A stretch of DNA of 64,000 bases. It comes from Archilochus colubris (lineage: Eukaryota > Chordata > Aves > Apodiformes > Trochilidae). The DNA lies in the NCBI GenBank assembly GCA_023079485.1, contig CM041084.1, positions 121,818,467-121,882,466 of the forward strand, written 5' to 3'. Within the stretch, counting starts at the first letter, position 1. Every line of letters begins with the position of its first letter. Of this stretch, positions 49,216 through 60,979 are shown piece by piece. The position numbers and the translations under genes are program-made. Below the pieces are notes generated by a model that did not search any database, was not told where the DNA came from, and saw only the letters and a program-made list of their open reading frames with translations.

Positions 49216-52200
49216 TCTTTATTTTGTACCTATTTCTTTATCCTCTTGTTTTCCTTTGGTTTTAAAACACTTATGGAGGCCTATGCTTGTTTTTGATGAA
49301 AAATATTTTTGTGATGAAAAATAGCACTGTTAATTTTAGTAAAGGGCTGTTTATGTTCCTTATCCCCCTAGAAGTCTGTGAGTACTTGCTCTCTCTCACT
49401 TGAACTGTGATGAGTCTCTTTCTGTAACATCTGTAAGCAGGCCTCAATATGTAAACATGTGGTCACTCTGTGCCAAATTACATCCCTATTATCTTGGGTA
49501 CTATTATTACCCAAGCAATTACTAAAGAGCTATGTTAAGTAGAGTCACACCTTTATTTCTGTTTAATTGCATCATATAACAGGGACAATGATGCCAGAAT
49601 CGGACTTTAACCAAGTTATTTTTCCCCTTTCTAGTTACCTTTTTCAGTAAGCCAGCAACTCTGGCATATGTTCCAGTATCTTTATTTTTTTCTTATCTTT
49701 TAACATATCTTTGTGTTAGGTAAAGTGTTTACACATATATTTAATCTGGGATTATGTCAGAAAATCTCTCCAAAAGCTATGTAGACTCAAGAAATTTAGA
49801 CCTTGACTATCATCTTGATAAAATACTGCTTAATCATTTGGTGTTGGTTGGGTTTTGTGGTGTGGGTTTTTGTTTGCTTTACTGTCTAGCTGTAGGTTTT
49901 CAGTGATTCCTTCACCTTGCTAGCCCCATAACTTCAAAAACTAGTCTCTACTCATATTCTCATTTCCTACAATACAGTCTATGACTGTATTTGCAGGCAT
50001 TGTATTTTCAGGATTTACATTTCCCCATTTACTTTGAAAATGGAGACTATAGAATTAGAATTAGAATTAGACAGCTATTGGCTTTTTATTCTGCTTATCA
50101 TTAATGTTGCGCATGTGCTTCAGAAAGCTTCTATTAAAAGACAGCAGCAAGGATGGACAGGTTACATCAAACTATCATTTTAAAACAAAAAGTTCACCAT
50201 GACCTTCCATGCAACAGTTATTAAATAAATATGAAAAAAGTCAATATATGTGCCACTCATCCCTGCTATTTCTTGCGCTGGGTTTTTTCCCATAATTTTA
50301 AAGTGGGAAAAAGTAAGTTCCAGTATAAGTGACAAGTCCTGAGGAGTTAACTTCATTATCCATTTGCTTAAAATCTCTCTGATGTCCAGAAGGAGGGAAG
50401 AACCACTCAAGTGGTTAAACTGTAACCTTAGCTAAATGCTGAAGAATTCCTGGTGTGCTTAATGTTTATACATGGACAGTGATTTTTTTGAGAGGAAAGA
50501 ACAGAGAGCTGGTCTTGAAACTGAACACAGTAATATAACCACAAATTTGATAAAGTTTGCCTTACCTCAGCAGTATTCCTGTGTTAAACTGCTGGGTTTT
50601 TGCCCTGAAATTTCTTAGCTTTGCTCTGCCTTTCTACCTGGCTGATTTATTTTCTGTTCTGTGCTTCCCTTGTGTAAAATAATACTCTAGAAATACATAG
50701 ATATTAAGTGCTTTATTGGATTTTCTGTATAGTTAACTGACTGAAACCATGTAGTGGAAAGGTTGCTTCTTGTCATCTTTTTGATCATTGCGCAAAGGGG
50801 AATCTGCTTCAGAATTCTCAGCACAAGAGAAGCAATAGAGCCAGGAAATGTGAGTTCAAGAAGATAAGGTAGCAATATAAGGAGGGTATCTTTTCTTACT
50901 ATTAAGAAAGGTGGAGCCCAATGAAGAAAATAGTTTCCTCTGTTCCATGTTGTATATTGGGATGTGTTTGTCATAGTTATAAAAGATAAATTGTTCAGCC
51001 TAGGTGATCTTTTGATTTCGGAATAAACTGCAGGTTTTAAACAGTGCTCTAGAGCAAATGCATGCATAAATCTGTGGCTCTTACCCTTGAGACAAATGAG
51101 AGCAACCAAGATCCAATGAAAAAGAAATTTCTTGGATAACTTACAGGATTTTTTCTGAAAATAATAAAAAAAAGAAACAGCTAAGAAAATTATAGAAATC
51201 AAGGTAGTATCAGGAATCTTCTCACTGTTCTCTGTAGGCTCAGACTGAACTCCCTTCTATCCTTTTTGTTGTCACAATTTGGGATAGTATACTGAATTCA
51301 AGAGAAGGCAGAGATGGCCAGTGTGGATGCTTGGTACATTTCCACTAGTATTTTATTTATGTAATAGACTGCCAATATCTCTGAGAGAAAATAATGGACA
51401 AACACAATGGTCTGGACAAATAGGATATCAGGGTACTGACTGAGTTTCTATTATTTTATGTGACTAATAAATCTAATTGTGAGTTGGCAAAACATGAACA
51501 AATCTTCAAAGGAGAGAGTAAAGCTAAACACAAATACAGTCTACCAGAAGCATCCCCATTTTTTTGAAAGCAGTGGGATTTCACATTTTTTGCATCAATT
51601 CCTACATTGTGGCTTGGAGCTGCTGATGTTTTAGGATGGAGGGTAGAACAGACTTAGCAACTCATGATGTGTATGTACAAATTATATCTTGGTATTTTCA
51701 GGCAACACATTGTGCTGCAGTACCCTGAAACCAAGTGTTCATAAACTGACCAATTCTAGTGATGAATTGCTTATGAGTTATTAACTAGTGTTGTAGCAAA
51801 TCATCCAGCAGTAGGCATTTGTGATATTATTTGCTATTAAGATATTTTCTGGTGTTGATCCATCACTGTAGTGTAATAAGTGATTACCTGATACAGGCTT
51901 GATCAAGGCAGATGCTCTTGAGTGCTCCCAAAATGCCTTGAGATAAAAATGTTTGCAAGAAATTTACACTATCCTCTTGCACTTGGAGAGAGAGATGGTA
52001 ACTGGTTTGTCTTTGTTAAATAATAAACCTTTTGCATCCATGGTTAATCAGGTAATGCTAAAATCAGCTTTCATAAAAAAGCCACCTGATCCTAAAAAAA
52101 TGAATCAGTGTTTAAAATACATACAGATGAGAGAAGACATTTTAAAAAGTAACTCAGCTGTAATTAATTGGAAATACTGACATCATATGAGAGATGGATA

Positions 52201-55200
52201 GATACTTTTAGGGAGATCAAATCTTGAGCAGCTCTGGAAAGAACTATTAGGATTAAAGCTACCTGTCATTCAGTCAGTACTATTGTGCCCTAAATAATAC
52301 ATATGTTAGCAGGTGAGTCATCCTATTCTGCATGGGTTTTTTTGCAGTAGCATGTAAATTAAGTCTCTCTGAGTTCATCAAACATGGATTTTACAAACAG
52401 ATACACAGAAACAGTTTTTAGTTACAGGCACATAAATGGTGGCTTCCAAGCCTTCTAAGGTGGACCCAAGATTTTTTAACCATGTAGCATGCTGATGTAT
52501 GTTTCTTTACTAGTATACTTCCATTTGAGTGTCTCTTTTTCACGAAAAAGAAAGAAAAAACATTAGGTGTGATTGTGCAAATACTGAAATTCAGTATTGC
52601 AGTGTGCACATCAACAAAACCACGCATTTGTCTCAATACATTGAGTTCTCTTATTATGTGGGACCTTGAATGTCGAGTATCTCACCAATGCATTAGCTAT
52701 CTCTGATGTGGGAAGGTTTTATCAGTAATTTTCAGTGGAATTTCACTACCAGTTTCCTACCAGTTCAGTCAACTCACTCACTGGTAAAAGGATTTCTTCT
52801 GTTCATGTTTTTTTCAGTTCAGTGACATAGCTGGCTATTGACGTAAGAACACACAAAGGTGAAAGTTAAAAACTCATGTACACTGATGATATCTATCTGC
52901 TGCTTTAATATTTATCAATAGAATGGGACCCCCAGTGAGTCACTGGGGTCAGGAACTACTCAGAAACATTCTGGGTCTGCCACCACTGGTGGGAATCCAG
53001 TAAGTACTCTTTGCAGAGGCCATGCTAGCTTTTTTGTGGAAAGATGTCATAGTTTCAGATGAGTTTCAGCAAAACTTGGGTTAAATTCAGGGAGGGAGGA
53101 ACTGGAAGTGAGGAGGTTAAGCTTGCAGTTCTACACAGGTAGCCTGTAAGCCACATCATCAGTGAAATGTGACTGCTACATTAGATTTGGCAAACTTGTA
53201 AATCTCTTAACATTTCAAGAAGCAGGACCAGAACCCATAAAACATGCCACTGTATTTTGAAGACTTTTTGATTATTATTTCTCCTTACCAAAGATGGCAT
53301 AAATTTTATCAAAACACACATTGATTGCAAGATGCAATGGAAAGCAGGACCAGTCAATCTGATTGTACAGCCATGAAAAAAGTGTCACTCCTGCCCATTG
53401 CCCTCCCTCACATGCAGCATCTGTAGGCAGTGCTTGTGTGTGTTGCAAGACAGTGAATTTTGATTTGGTTGGAAAAGAATTTTCAAAAGATTCTGTAGAA
53501 TATATCTGAATCATATGTTCTGTCACCAGGGCTGATCATATTCCATCAATTAAATATATCTTTCTATCTGATGTTCAAATGAAATCAGATTTACTATTCA
53601 CTCTAATGTATGCTTCTGAATATCTAAATATGGCACTATTTTAGGGTGTAATGTCATAGGATATCTTGATGTAACTTGTAATATCTTATGGATCTGTACA
53701 TATTTTATGCTTATATTTACACTTTAAAATACACTGGATATTTTTCAATCAAATATCACAGGCCAAATGGGAATATGCAAGATAAAAATACAGCGTGATA
53801 TTTAGCTTTTTGCAGTATATGCTCCTCTCTTTTTAAAAATCTTGGAAGTTATAGGCAAGTGCAAATAAGACAAGTGTTTCAGTATAAGATCATCATTTCC
53901 ACAGCTTCATCTTTGATCCTGCAGTGCAGTTTAAATGTAGACTGTATAACATCTCATTACAGTCAGCATTTCCCTAGCAACAACTGATATCCTCAATACA
54001 TTAAACAGTATAATTCAGAGGACAGGGCATGCTGTAAGGGAAGAAGATGGATGACTTCACCGTCTTTCTCATCTGTAGTTCTTATCCATGGAAAGAAGTA
54101 ACTGGACCCTTTGGACTCAAACACAACATCCTCATTTGTTTCAATGTGCAAACATTAATGTTATATAATAGCAGTGATCCCATAGAAACTGCTGCCACTG
54201 TGGTGGTGTTATATATCCCTCCCCCCAGAAAAAATAAATACAATAAAATCATAAAATGCAAGTAGCCCAGAAAGTTGTCAATAAATAATACATGGACACC
54301 TCCTGGTGGCACTGGGTAGTATTTTATATGGAAGGATTTGAAATTGAAATGATCTATAGAAACAAAGATCTATACTGCTACAATGGAGCTGGGATGATTA
54401 AGGTATTGAGAAAATTATTTGGAAATCATGAGAGCAAGGTATTGTTAATATTTTTCTTACAGGCTCAAATTACAGGCTCGGCTTGTACAGGTCTCTTAAA
54501 GCACCTGCTTTTTTTCAGAGCTATCCCAGGATCTTTCTAAAGGCAAAAGCTGATTGACAGCTCACCTTGACCACATAATGATTGCTTTTGGTAACGTATA
54601 TTCAGTATTGTCACAACTCTGGTGAGTAAAGCTAGTGTCTACTTTTTTTCCTGATGTCTGAAAAGTGGCATAGTATTGGAGTGGATTCCATTTTATATCA
54701 ACCAATTTCTCATTACACTGTAATATGTTCCTTCTGCAAAATCAAGCCTTTAGACCAATCATTTTTACAGTTATGAAACAGTTCTGCATAAGACAAAGCC
54801 AAACAGAGAAATTGCATTCTCTTTGAAATAGCCTATCTATGCTTTCAAAAATTCAGGATCCACGAATAGTGTATTATTATGAATGATGACAGAAGGGGTA
54901 AGCTCTTGTGCAATGGGACTCGCAAACACAGCAAAAATTTTAGCTTGTATTACTCAAAGAATAGAAATCACTATTGAACTATTCCAAAGAGAGTTAAGTC
55001 ACGTGTATGTCTTACTCCAACAGACTCACTGGTATACCTAAATGTATCTAGCCACCTGTGAGCCTATAAGTTCTGTTTCATTTAGGAACACATTTTTTCC
55101 TAAAAGTTCCTTGTTTTTGAAAGCTGAAAATTTTAGAGTATCTCTGATGAAAATTATGTACAATCCCCAGATAGACAGATAGATGTAGATATGGATATAC

Positions 55201-55224
55201 CTATGGATATGAGTATACAAGAGC
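49216..55224. other. Downstream intergenic region, no gene seen
   Basis: AT-rich. It contains a G/T-rich tract (49839-49880), a triple AGAATT repeat (50051-50068), a 19-bp palindrome with an AP-1 core (52930-52948) and a decayed GATA-type repeat just before the CR1 copy (55169-55215). A 171-codon minus-strand open frame (51202 down to 50687) has no recognisable family or splice context. It is not called as a gene. Confidence 0.5.
52930..52948. promoter_or_regulatory. Perfect 19-bp palindrome centred on an AP-1 consensus
   Basis: CCCCAGTGA-G-TCACTGGGG: nine-base arms around one central G. The centre reads TGAGTCA (52936-52942), the consensus AP-1/TRE element. Regulatory activity is inference. 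Confidence 0.5.
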
Positions 55225-55438
55225 TGGAAAAAATAGCATTGGAGGGTGATACTGAGGGTGATCAGGCATTGGAATGGGCTGCCCAGGGAGGTGGTGGATT
55301 CTCCATCCCTGGAGGTTTTTAAAAAGAGGCTGATCTGGCACTCAGTGCCATGGTCTGGTAACCACAGTGGCAGTGGATTAAGGGTTGGACTTGATGATCT
55401 CAGAGGTCTTTTCCAACCCGGATGACTCTGTGATTCTT
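55225..55438 (+). mobile_element. CR1 LINE 3'-end fragment, well preserved
   Basis: Plus orientation, about 214 bp, with near-canonical words: 'gggctgcccagggaggtggt', 'ctccatccctggaggttttt', 'gttggacttgatgatctcag', 'aggtcttttccaacccggat', and the terminal 'gactctgtgattct'. Of the eight CR1 copies in the window it looks among the least decayed. Confidence 0.92.
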
Positions 55439-57694
55439 TGCTGTGCTTTGTACTAGTTACTGGCCTAAGAAAGCCAAAGCAAAACAAGTTCCTTTATTTA
55501 ATATTAAAGAAAAATCCACACCCTTTACTAAACAGCATCCTTCTACCAATTTTGTATATGAAAGATCTAATGCTTATGTCAGTTCCTTCTATTGTGACTG
55601 AATGTTCTCTGGAGACACTGTTATTTCAAAAGAAAAAGTACTTTATTTTTTCTACCGTGGTGGTTTTACCTTCAATCATGTTAATGCAAAGCTTGTATAC
55701 AGATGCATCAATGTAATATTTTATCAGCATTTGACTTGGAGGAGACCACCCTTCATTTTAGCTATCCACATGACCAGTCAGCATCTTCCTAAGAGCTCAC
55801 AACCTCTTTTTGGTCCCTTCCTGCTCTGTCTCATGAAAACCCTGTCTCTTAAGTTCTCTGAAGGAGTATGTTTCTCTAAAGTACATCAGTGATTGTTATT
55901 CATGTGTTGTGAAGTAATGAAAAATACTTAAAATTTACTACTTCTATTTTCCATATTAAAATCCTTATTTTTTCTCTGCTGTTTTATTTCTTTAGGGCAA
56001 GTAAGACTATGCAGTAGATATTCCAATTTCCTAAACAGTTTCACAGTAACACTGAATATAAGTGAATGAAAAATTTGAGCAGTTAATTTTGAGCTAGAAG
56101 CCAATTGATTACCTTCAGGTTTCCAACATACTACAGATTTACACATAATAATTAGACTATGCTCAGTTCTTTTATCAAAAGTAACAATTTTTTTAAAGGG
56201 AGATAGCACATAAATAATATATATATTATACAGATAATGGAAAGATGTCATAAAAACTCCCTTCACTGAAGGCAATAGACCTAAACTAGTATAAAACTCG
56301 TGTGGAGGGACACTCTGACTATAAGAAGCTGATACATCTTTAGCGACACTTTCATTCACAAGGAGAGTTAGTAAAATATTTTTTACTCTGAGTTTTCATT
56401 AAATAAAGTGCTCCAGTTTAAAACCAATTATTCTTATCCCCATCTATCTGGGATGGGGATGGTTTTGTCTAATACTTTCCAGATCAGCCCATTTTGCCCT
56501 TTTTGAGTAAAATAAAAAGGCTTTTTCAAACATAGGAAACATGTAGCTTCAGAGAAGCATTCGGACTCTGTAGCATTGAGGTAAAAATTCAGGTTTTGAT
56601 ATTCTGTTGTTTTGTCTACAGCACAGAGAATAATAAGGATCTTAGAAAGATACTGATGCAATTTTTTCCTAATATGAAGGCATACCAACTAAGAAAATCA
56701 ATTCATTCCACTGCTCAACTAGCAGTAATAGGGTTTGCCCACATGAGATCTGAGTGAGTTATCAGCAGTGAAAGAATCTCTTTCTTACAGTTAGTTTCTT
56801 GAATCATGCAGTTCATCAATAAAATATCTATATCTATACCCATATATCTTTGTTTATGTTTATCTCTACACCTATATCTCTAGCTAATCCTGTGGATTAG
56901 ATATAGCTATATGGAGATATACTAACTAGAGATATAGTCATGTAGATACATATAGATGTTTATTACATATAACATATCTTTATAATCTGTAATGAGTAGG
57001 ACAGTAAAATGTCTCCAAGCAGAAAAACTGCCTGACTCACCAGCCAAAATCACATGGCAAATCAGTCATTATTTTTTCAGTTTCAGAAATGGGAAGTGCA
57101 GAACACATTTTTCATGAGCATTGTAATACCTAACTAATCCAGGCAGGCTAAGATTATTTTTGTCTCTGCTCAAATAGATGAACTATTTAATTCAAAGCTG
57201 TATGCTCGATCACATGTACATTATGGAGATATAATGTCACATTAGCATTTATATTTCAGTAAAGATAGTATACCAAGTCTTTTGCAGTTACATTACAGGA
57301 AGAGGAAGCAATTTTATCTTAAAAGCTTTCATGCTTTGGTTTGACACCTTGGGTTTTGAAATCTGTGATTTCTATGAACCAGTCTGTCAGGCTGCATCAC
57401 AAAGAAGTACAAATGTACTGTGCATAAAGTTAAGGTGCAGCTCATAACCTTGAAGCTTCACACTTGAAAAAGGTCAGACCTTTCTTTCAGTTATCTTTTA
57501 GCTGTAAGCTGATATGCTCATTCATCCTTACCAGAAACCTGAAATAAATGCTAGGGGGAAGAATTTTCCTACAGAGACTGGTTTTGACTGAGCTCATCTG
57601 GTGGCTCTGAGTATGACAGCCACTGAGTATAAGACTACCAAGGCCAGAACTGGCTCCTAAAACCTTCATTCTTCCAGAAATTTGGGTTCCTTCG
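55439..57694. other. Downstream intergenic region between CR1 and LTR
   Basis: AT-rich. A 143-codon minus-strand open frame (56359 down to 55928) matches no family I know. A cluster of TATC/GATA-like words with nested inverted repeats lies at 56820-56960. No gene called. Confidence 0.5.
56872..56937. repeat. Nested inverted repeats in TATC/GATA-like DNA
   Basis: Outer arms are CTATATCTCTAG (56872-56883) and its exact reverse complement CTAGAGATATAG (56926-56937). Inside lie CTAATCC-TGT-GGATTAG (56884-56900) and the 12-bp palindrome ATATAGCTATAT (56901-56912). It could form a branched hairpin. Low-complexity composition raises the chance expectation. Confidence 0.75.
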
Positions 57695-58473
57695 TGTCAC
57701 GGTTTAACACTGGCCCGGCGATTAAACCGAATAACAGACGCTCTCTATTAATCTCTCTCTCTCCTTGATAGAGAAAGGAGAGAGAATAAGGGAGAGAGAC
57801 TTATGGGTTGGAAACTAAACTACACAACTTTAATGAAAACAGTAATGATAAATAGGTAAAATTACTAAATATATACAAATATACAGGAAAATGGAAACCA
57901 CATTCCTCTCCCCTCTCCCCCAATAACTCTCACGTCACCACCGAGGATGTAGGGCAGCCCTGGGAAAGTCCAGGCTGGACTCCTGGAGTCGGCAGCAGTC
58001 GGGAACCGGAGGCAGGAACACACAGATATGGGCTGGCACGGATCAGGACCACAGGCAGACGAACAGACAGGATCCTTCCAGGATGCCGGGTGAAGGAAGG
58101 GAAGCAGGAAAAGATCTGGCTCGGCCCACGTGATGCCTCAAATTATACTGAGTGTGACGTATATGGGATGGAATACTCTGTTTGGTCAATTCTGGCATCT
58201 ATCTTGTCCGTTCCTCCCTAAAGGAGGGTTCAGGTGGGGCCTCTGTGTCCTCCTGGACGGTAAAATGTTTTCCTCAGAGCGGAGGAAAGCAGTGTCCTTG
58301 GCCTGCATACCAGTCTCTAGCAGTAACTATAAACATCAAGTGTTATCAATCCTAGAAACAGACACTGAGAAACTTGCTGTTAGTTTCACAAGTGCAGCTA
58401 CTTACAAGGGACTTAGCTAAAAGCAAAAATACAGAAACAGAAAACCACCTTTATCCTGGCCCAAACCAGGACA
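57695..58473 (+). mobile_element. Solo endogenous-retrovirus LTR with 5-bp target duplication
   Basis: A 779-bp block starting TGTCACGGTTTAACACTGGC and ending CAAACCAGGACA. It is flanked on both sides by CTTCG (57690-57694 and 58474-58478), a clean 5-bp target-site duplication. TG...CA ends and a 5-bp duplication favour an ERVL-type (class III) integrase; that assignment is inference. It is the same family as 408-1230, in opposite orientation and better preserved. No internal retroviral genes are present, so it arose by LTR-LTR recombination after insertion. A CRE-like TCACGTCA lies at 57930-57937 and an 11-bp purine/pyrimidine hairpin at 57756-57785. Confidence 0.92.
57756..57785. repeat. 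CT/GA hairpin inside the LTR
   Basis: TCTCTCTCCTT (57756-57766) and AAGGAGAGAGA (57775-57785) are exact reverse complements around the loop GATAGAGA. The other copy of this LTR retains a similar but imperfect CT/GA arrangement. Confidence 0.8.
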
Positions 58474-60269
58474 CTTCGCTATTAGACAGCTATTCATTAC
58501 TTTTGCCAGCTGATCTTTTGAAGTTAAAACCCAAAACCTTCAATAAGAAACCTAAATATAGCTCGAGGTCTAGATGCTGTGTCCCTTTGTGGTTGAAGGT
58601 GGGATCTGTCCTCCATTCCTGTTGAAAGCCACAGATGCCTTGGAGTATTTTAATATTTAAAGAAAGTACCTAAAGCATACGTGAAGCAAAATAAGGGTCA
58701 CATGATCGTGACAGTACACGGTGTCTCAGTATAACATTCAGTCTTCCTCAGACACCACTTTATCAAAGAATGTAGTAACTATGCCTGTTTGAAGGTTAAA
58801 GCTTTGATCCATGACATCAAAGCTTCAGAATAAATCCCATCCTTTGAGGTTTTGAATCTCCATCATCTACTTTTTAGACAAGAGTACATTCTAGTGCAGA
58901 GACTCTCCTTTTAAAGCATTTCCCCACTGTGTAAATAGAAATTAAAGGCCTTACTTTCTCCCAGGTGAATGCCCTAACCACTAGACTAACCAACAACGGG
59001 GCTAAAACCACACTGTTTTATTTCTTTAAGGAAAAAGAGTAGGATTGATAAGCTCATCTTCAAAGGAAACTACTAAAAGTAATTTACATGCTTAATAAGA
59101 GCAGCCAAGCCAAAAAAGAGAAGGGCACCCCCAAGCCCAAAGGAGAGATTTACATCCTTGACAAACAGGTCTTAAACACCACCTTGTGCTATTCTTCACA
59201 GGGTTATGTACAAGCACTTGACTTCTGTACATCATATTTTGCCATGGATAAGGCCCAGCTGGTATCACCCAGGCATCAGCTCGCTCACTCCCCACCCCCA
59301 CTGTGGGACAGGGAGGAGGAAATTCACCCAAAGGCAGAGGCAAAGATGGGGAGATTTTCACTGTCCAACTATGGTAATGGGAAAAAAACAGACAGACACA
59401 ACTTGGGAAAAAAAAATTATCTACCATGAGAAAGTGAACACATGGTCAGATCTTAGCACTTTATCCCCCATCCCTCCCTTATTCCCAGGCCCAAATTTTT
59501 ATTCCCCCCCTCAGTGGATCAGGGGGATGGGCAGTGGGGGGTTAGGGCCATCTGGTTTGCATAGAAATAGGAAATATACAATAGAAAAGTATAGCATATG
59601 TCCTTAACTGTGACTAGAGAAATTGATGAAGTCAGGAACTGAAAGTCAGTGGTCATTTGAAAAAAAGAAAATGGTGACAAGTGGGAGTTTTCCCTTGATT
59701 CCATCTCTCTATAATTCATTGTCCCTGCCTACGTGTGAGACAGATGGGGAAAATGCAGTGCCTGTGTTGTAAATGCAGAGTAACAGTGCTGAAGTGAATG
59801 TTAAACTTGTTTATAGGCTTTTTGAGCAGGACTTAGCTATACCCTACAATTTCTGCATCAATCTCATTCTATAAATAAGCTTCATATTTTAGCAGGAATT
59901 AAATCTCTGCATAAATGTATTTCTAGGGCATGTTTGTTGCACAATTGCTACTTCAGGTCCATCGAGGGGGTTCCAACATTGGACTGGAGCTCCAGTTATG
60001 CAAAATTTCTTTATTTTAAAAAAATTATCCTTAGTGGAATCCAGCAGGGATATTCCAGAGCTCAGTTCATTATCTGAGCATGCAAACACAATAGTGTTAC
60101 TGCTTATGGCATTCGAGCCATATGGCGGTGTCTGAGAATAGCATATTGATTGGAAAGTTCAGAAGACCAAATAATAAATTTGGAACACAAACAAGAAACC
60201 AACCCTTCAGACAAAAACTTGGTTATTTTAATCTCTCTCATGCAAGTGAGCTAATCAGTGACATCAATA
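58474..60269. other. Intergenic region between LTR and CR1
   Basis: Mostly AT-rich with a moderately GC-richer part near 59100-59560. Overlapping open frames of 110-133 codons on both strands there resemble no known protein. A probable tRNA-derived SINE relic lies at about 58890-59010. No gene called. Confidence 0.5.
58890..59010 (-). mobile_element. Possible tRNA-derived (MIR/core-SINE-like) relic
   Basis: On the minus strand, 58994 down to 58960 reads GGTTAGTCTAGTGGTTAGGG then CATTCACCTGGGAG. This resembles a tRNA D-arm/A-box (TAGTCTAGTGGTTAG...) followed by the anticodon region, as at the head of ancient amniote tRNA-derived SINEs. A clear B-box (GGTTCGAATCC) is not seen, and no complete tRNA can be folded, so it is not a tRNA gene. 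Confidence 0.45.
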
Positions 60270-60979
60270 CTGGAGGCAGCCTGGGCTGCAATGATCACAC
60301 ACTGGTAGAGCTCCCAGTCCTGAGGGATTTGGCTCTGGAAAAGAGTGAAGTCAGGATCCTGAATTTTAGGACAGCAAAAATCCAGCTCCTCAAGGAGTTA
60401 GTCACTAGGACCCCGTGGGAAACTACCCTCAGGGACAAGGGAGCAGAATAGAGCTGGCAGATCTTTAAGGATGCCTTCCATAGAGCACAAGGGTTCTAGA
60501 TTCCTAAGTGTAAGAAATCAGGCAAGGAAGGCAGGAAAGCAGCATGGCTGAGTCATGTTCAAACTAAAGGGCAAGAAGGAATTACACTGGACAGTGGGAT
60601 CATGGACAGGCATCCTGGGAAGAGTAAAGGAACACTGCTCAGTTGTGCAAGAAAGTGGTCAGGAAAACCAAGGCATAGCTGGAGCTGAACTTTGGAATGC
60701 AAAGAATAGGAGCTTCTACAGATGTGTCAGCCAGAAAAATAAAGGTCAAGTGTACCCCCCTTGATGAGCAAGAGCATCAAACTGGTAACAACCAACAAGT
60801 GGCCTCCTGTAATACAGTGGCTGCATCAACAGACAAGAGGTATGGATGTCATCTATCTGGACTTCTATAAGGTCTTGGACAATCCTAGCTGAGGATGTTG
60901 CTGTTCACTGAAGGGTGGTTGGTATAGATGACCTTCAAAGGTCTCTTCCAACCCAAACTATTCTATGATTCTATGGTAT
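60270..60979 (+). mobile_element. CR1 LINE copy with large internal deletion
   Basis: Plus orientation. Translation begins in the C-terminal part of the CR1 endonuclease (SLGCNDHTLVELPVLRD at about 60280, where NDH corresponds to the conserved SDH), then LNFRTAKIQLLKELVTRTPW. It continues to a KKELHWTVGSW...VQESGQENQGIAGAELW block (about 60570-60690). The sequence then jumps through RT remnants ('gatgtcatctatctggactt', about 60847) almost directly to the CR1 3' terminus 'ccttcaaaggtctcttccaa' and 'cctattctatgattct'-like end near 60975. Most of RT is therefore missing. Several stops are present, so it is inactive. The 5' edge is approximate. Confidence 0.85.

Noticed and set aside
55928..56359. 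A 143-codon minus-strand frame
   Set aside because: No recognisable motif and no promoter or splice context; AT-rich composition, so treated as chance.
58960..59000. A tRNA gene on the minus strand
   Set aside because: Only an A-box-like half is visible; there is no B-box, acceptor stem or complete cloverleaf.
59088..59607. Overlapping 111-133 codon frames on both strands
   Set aside because: Both strands are open in the same place because of a moderately GC-rich patch; no family resemblance. I also considered a processed pseudogene but saw no poly(A) tail or target duplication.
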